From Alphaproteobacteria bacterium (GTDB lineage: Bacteria; Pseudomonadota; Alphaproteobacteria; Rhizobiales; Devosiaceae): a DNA stretch of 6,165 nt. The translations under genes were made by a program, and so were the position numbers. Location: assembly GCA_018820005.1 (NCBI GenBank), contig JAHJOS010000641.1, positions 1 through 6,165 of the forward strand. The letters run 5' to 3'. Within the stretch, counting starts at the first letter, position 1; each line of letters begins with the position of its first letter. Below the pieces are notes generated by a model that was not told the origin of the DNA, did no database searches, and was given only the letters and a program-made list of their open reading frames with translations. Below are positions 5,361-6,165 of the stretch, piece by piece.

Positions 5361-5373
5361 CACCTAAGCGATC

Positions 5374-6165
5374 TTACTTGACGGCGGCCTTGAGGGCGCT
5401 CACCAGATCGGTCTTTTCCCATGAGAAGCTGCCATCACGTCCGGGCTTGCGGCCAAAATGGCCATAGGCCGAGGTCTTGGCGTAGATGGGCTTGTTGAGG
5501 TCGAGATGGGTGCGGATGCCGCGTGGCGTCAGATCCATCACCTTCGACAGCGCCGCTTCCACAACCTCTTCATCAACCGTGCCGGTATCGTGCAGATTGA
5601 CGTTGATCGACAGCGGCTGTGCCACGCCGATCGCATAGCTGAGCTGGATGGTGGCCCGATCGGCCATGCCCGCAGCCACCACATTCTTGGCCAGATAGCG
5701 CGCCGCATAGGCTGCCGAGCGATCCACCTTGGTGGGGTCCTTGCCCGAGAACGCGCCGCCGCCATGCGGGGCTGCACCACCATAGGTATCCACGATGATC
5801 TTGCGCCCAGTCAGGCCCGCATCGCCATCGGGACCACCGACGACGAACTTGCCGGTAGGATTGATATGCCACACCGTCTCGGGAGAGATCCAGCCGTCGG
5901 GCAGAGCCTGGCGAATATAGGGTTCGACAATCTTGCGCACATCGGCCGAGGTCAGTGTCTCATCCAGATGCTGGGTCGACAGCACGATCTGGGTCACAGC
6001 AACTGGCTTGCCGTTTTCGTAGCGGACCGTGACCTGACTCTTGGCATCGGGTTCGAGGAACGGCGCGGTGCCGGCCTTGCGGTCGGCGGCCATGCGCTCG
6101 AGGATCTTGTGGCTGTAATCGAGCGTTGCAGGCATCAGATCGGGGGTTTCGTCCGACGCATAGCC
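5374..6165 (-). CDS. metK: S-adenosylmethionine synthetase, C-terminal two thirds (cut by window edge)
   Basis: MetK makes S-adenosylmethionine from ATP and methionine. The frame is open to the right edge and reads GYASDETPDLMPATL at the first codons, matching the GYATNET...LMPA segment near residue 120 of E. coli MetK, so the first third lies outside the window. Visible are 263 residues including DAKSQVTVRYENG, STQHLDE, the phosphate-binding loop GGGAFSGKDPTKVDRSAAY (about 135-153 of the fragment), INPTGKFVVGGPDGDAGLTG and the C-terminal YGHFGR...FSWEKTD. All expected motifs of the visible part are intact and the length of the missing part fits a complete gene. It ends 137 bases before trmB. 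Its promoter and any upstream SAM-sensing riboswitch would be off the window. Confidence 0.98.
   Translation of the reverse strand, partial: GYASDETPDLMPATLDYSHKILERMAADRKAGTAPFLEPDAKSQVTVRYENGKPVAVTQIVLSTQHLDETLTSADVRKIVEPYIRQALPDGWISPETVWHINPTGKFVVGGPDGDAGLTGRKIIVDTYGGAAPHGGGAFSGKDPTKVDRSAAYAARYLAKNVVAAGMADRATIQLSYAIGVAQPLSINVNLHDTGTVDEEVVEAALSKVMDLTPRGIRTHLDLNKPIYAKTSAYGHFGRKPGRDGSFSWEKTDLVSALKAAVK

Noticed and set aside
5237..5373. Known SAM riboswitch between metK and trmB
   Set aside because: The hairpins do not match the SAM-I, SAM-II or SAM/SAH layouts I know, and such switches normally lie upstream of metK, which is outside the window.
5237..5422. Longer N-terminus for TrmB (up to 62 more residues)
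   Set aside because: The extension would overlap the metK 3' end, has a Cys/Gly/Arg-rich random look, and TrmB homologues start near MTTKPD. The spacer is better explained as structured non-coding DNA.
4373..5467. Plus-strand open frame of 364 codons opposite trmB and the end of metK
   Set aside because: The minus strand encodes TrmB and MetK with all family motifs; the plus frame is a high-GC shadow without a known domain.

Overview
The window reads as chromosomal DNA of an alphaproteobacterium, most likely Hyphomicrobiales (Rhizobiales) and possibly close to Devosia. The evidence is the high-GC codon use, the long YlxR protein carrying an L7Ae-like half, and the gene set metK, trmB, rimP, nusA, ylxR, infB, which from memory is a known rhizobial neighbourhood. 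The genus is a guess from protein flavour only.

Layout, read in the main direction of transcription (minus strand, right to left): the C-terminal two thirds of metK (5374-6165, cut by the window edge); a 137-base spacer rich in inverted repeats; trmB (4469-5236); an HxlR-type regulator (4014-4397); then a convergent plus-strand gene for a small exported protein (3692-3967). A gene-poor stretch (about 3094-3651) follows, holding one doubtful minus-strand ORF. Then comes the compact translation and transcription operon rimP (2421-3044), nusA (813-2420), ylxR (84-785) and the first 30 codons of infB (1-91). rimP's stop codon abuts nusA's start, and ylxR overlaps infB by 8 bases.

The operon genes serve ribosome maturation (RimP), transcription elongation, termination and antitermination (NusA), RNA binding (YlxR/L7Ae) and translation initiation (IF-2). 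metK makes S-adenosylmethionine, which TrmB uses to methylate tRNA.

The most interesting signals are RNA-level structures. (1) A 17-bp stem with two single-base bulges at 3652-3697 buries the start codon of the small exported protein. (2) A textbook intrinsic terminator lies in the rimP leader, only 14 bases upstream of the rimP start, where it could act as an attenuator of the nusA operon. (3) Competing hairpins fill the metK-trmB spacer, and one of them would mask the trmB ribosome binding site. The HxlR/exported-protein pair appears to be an accessory insertion between otherwise neighbouring housekeeping genes.
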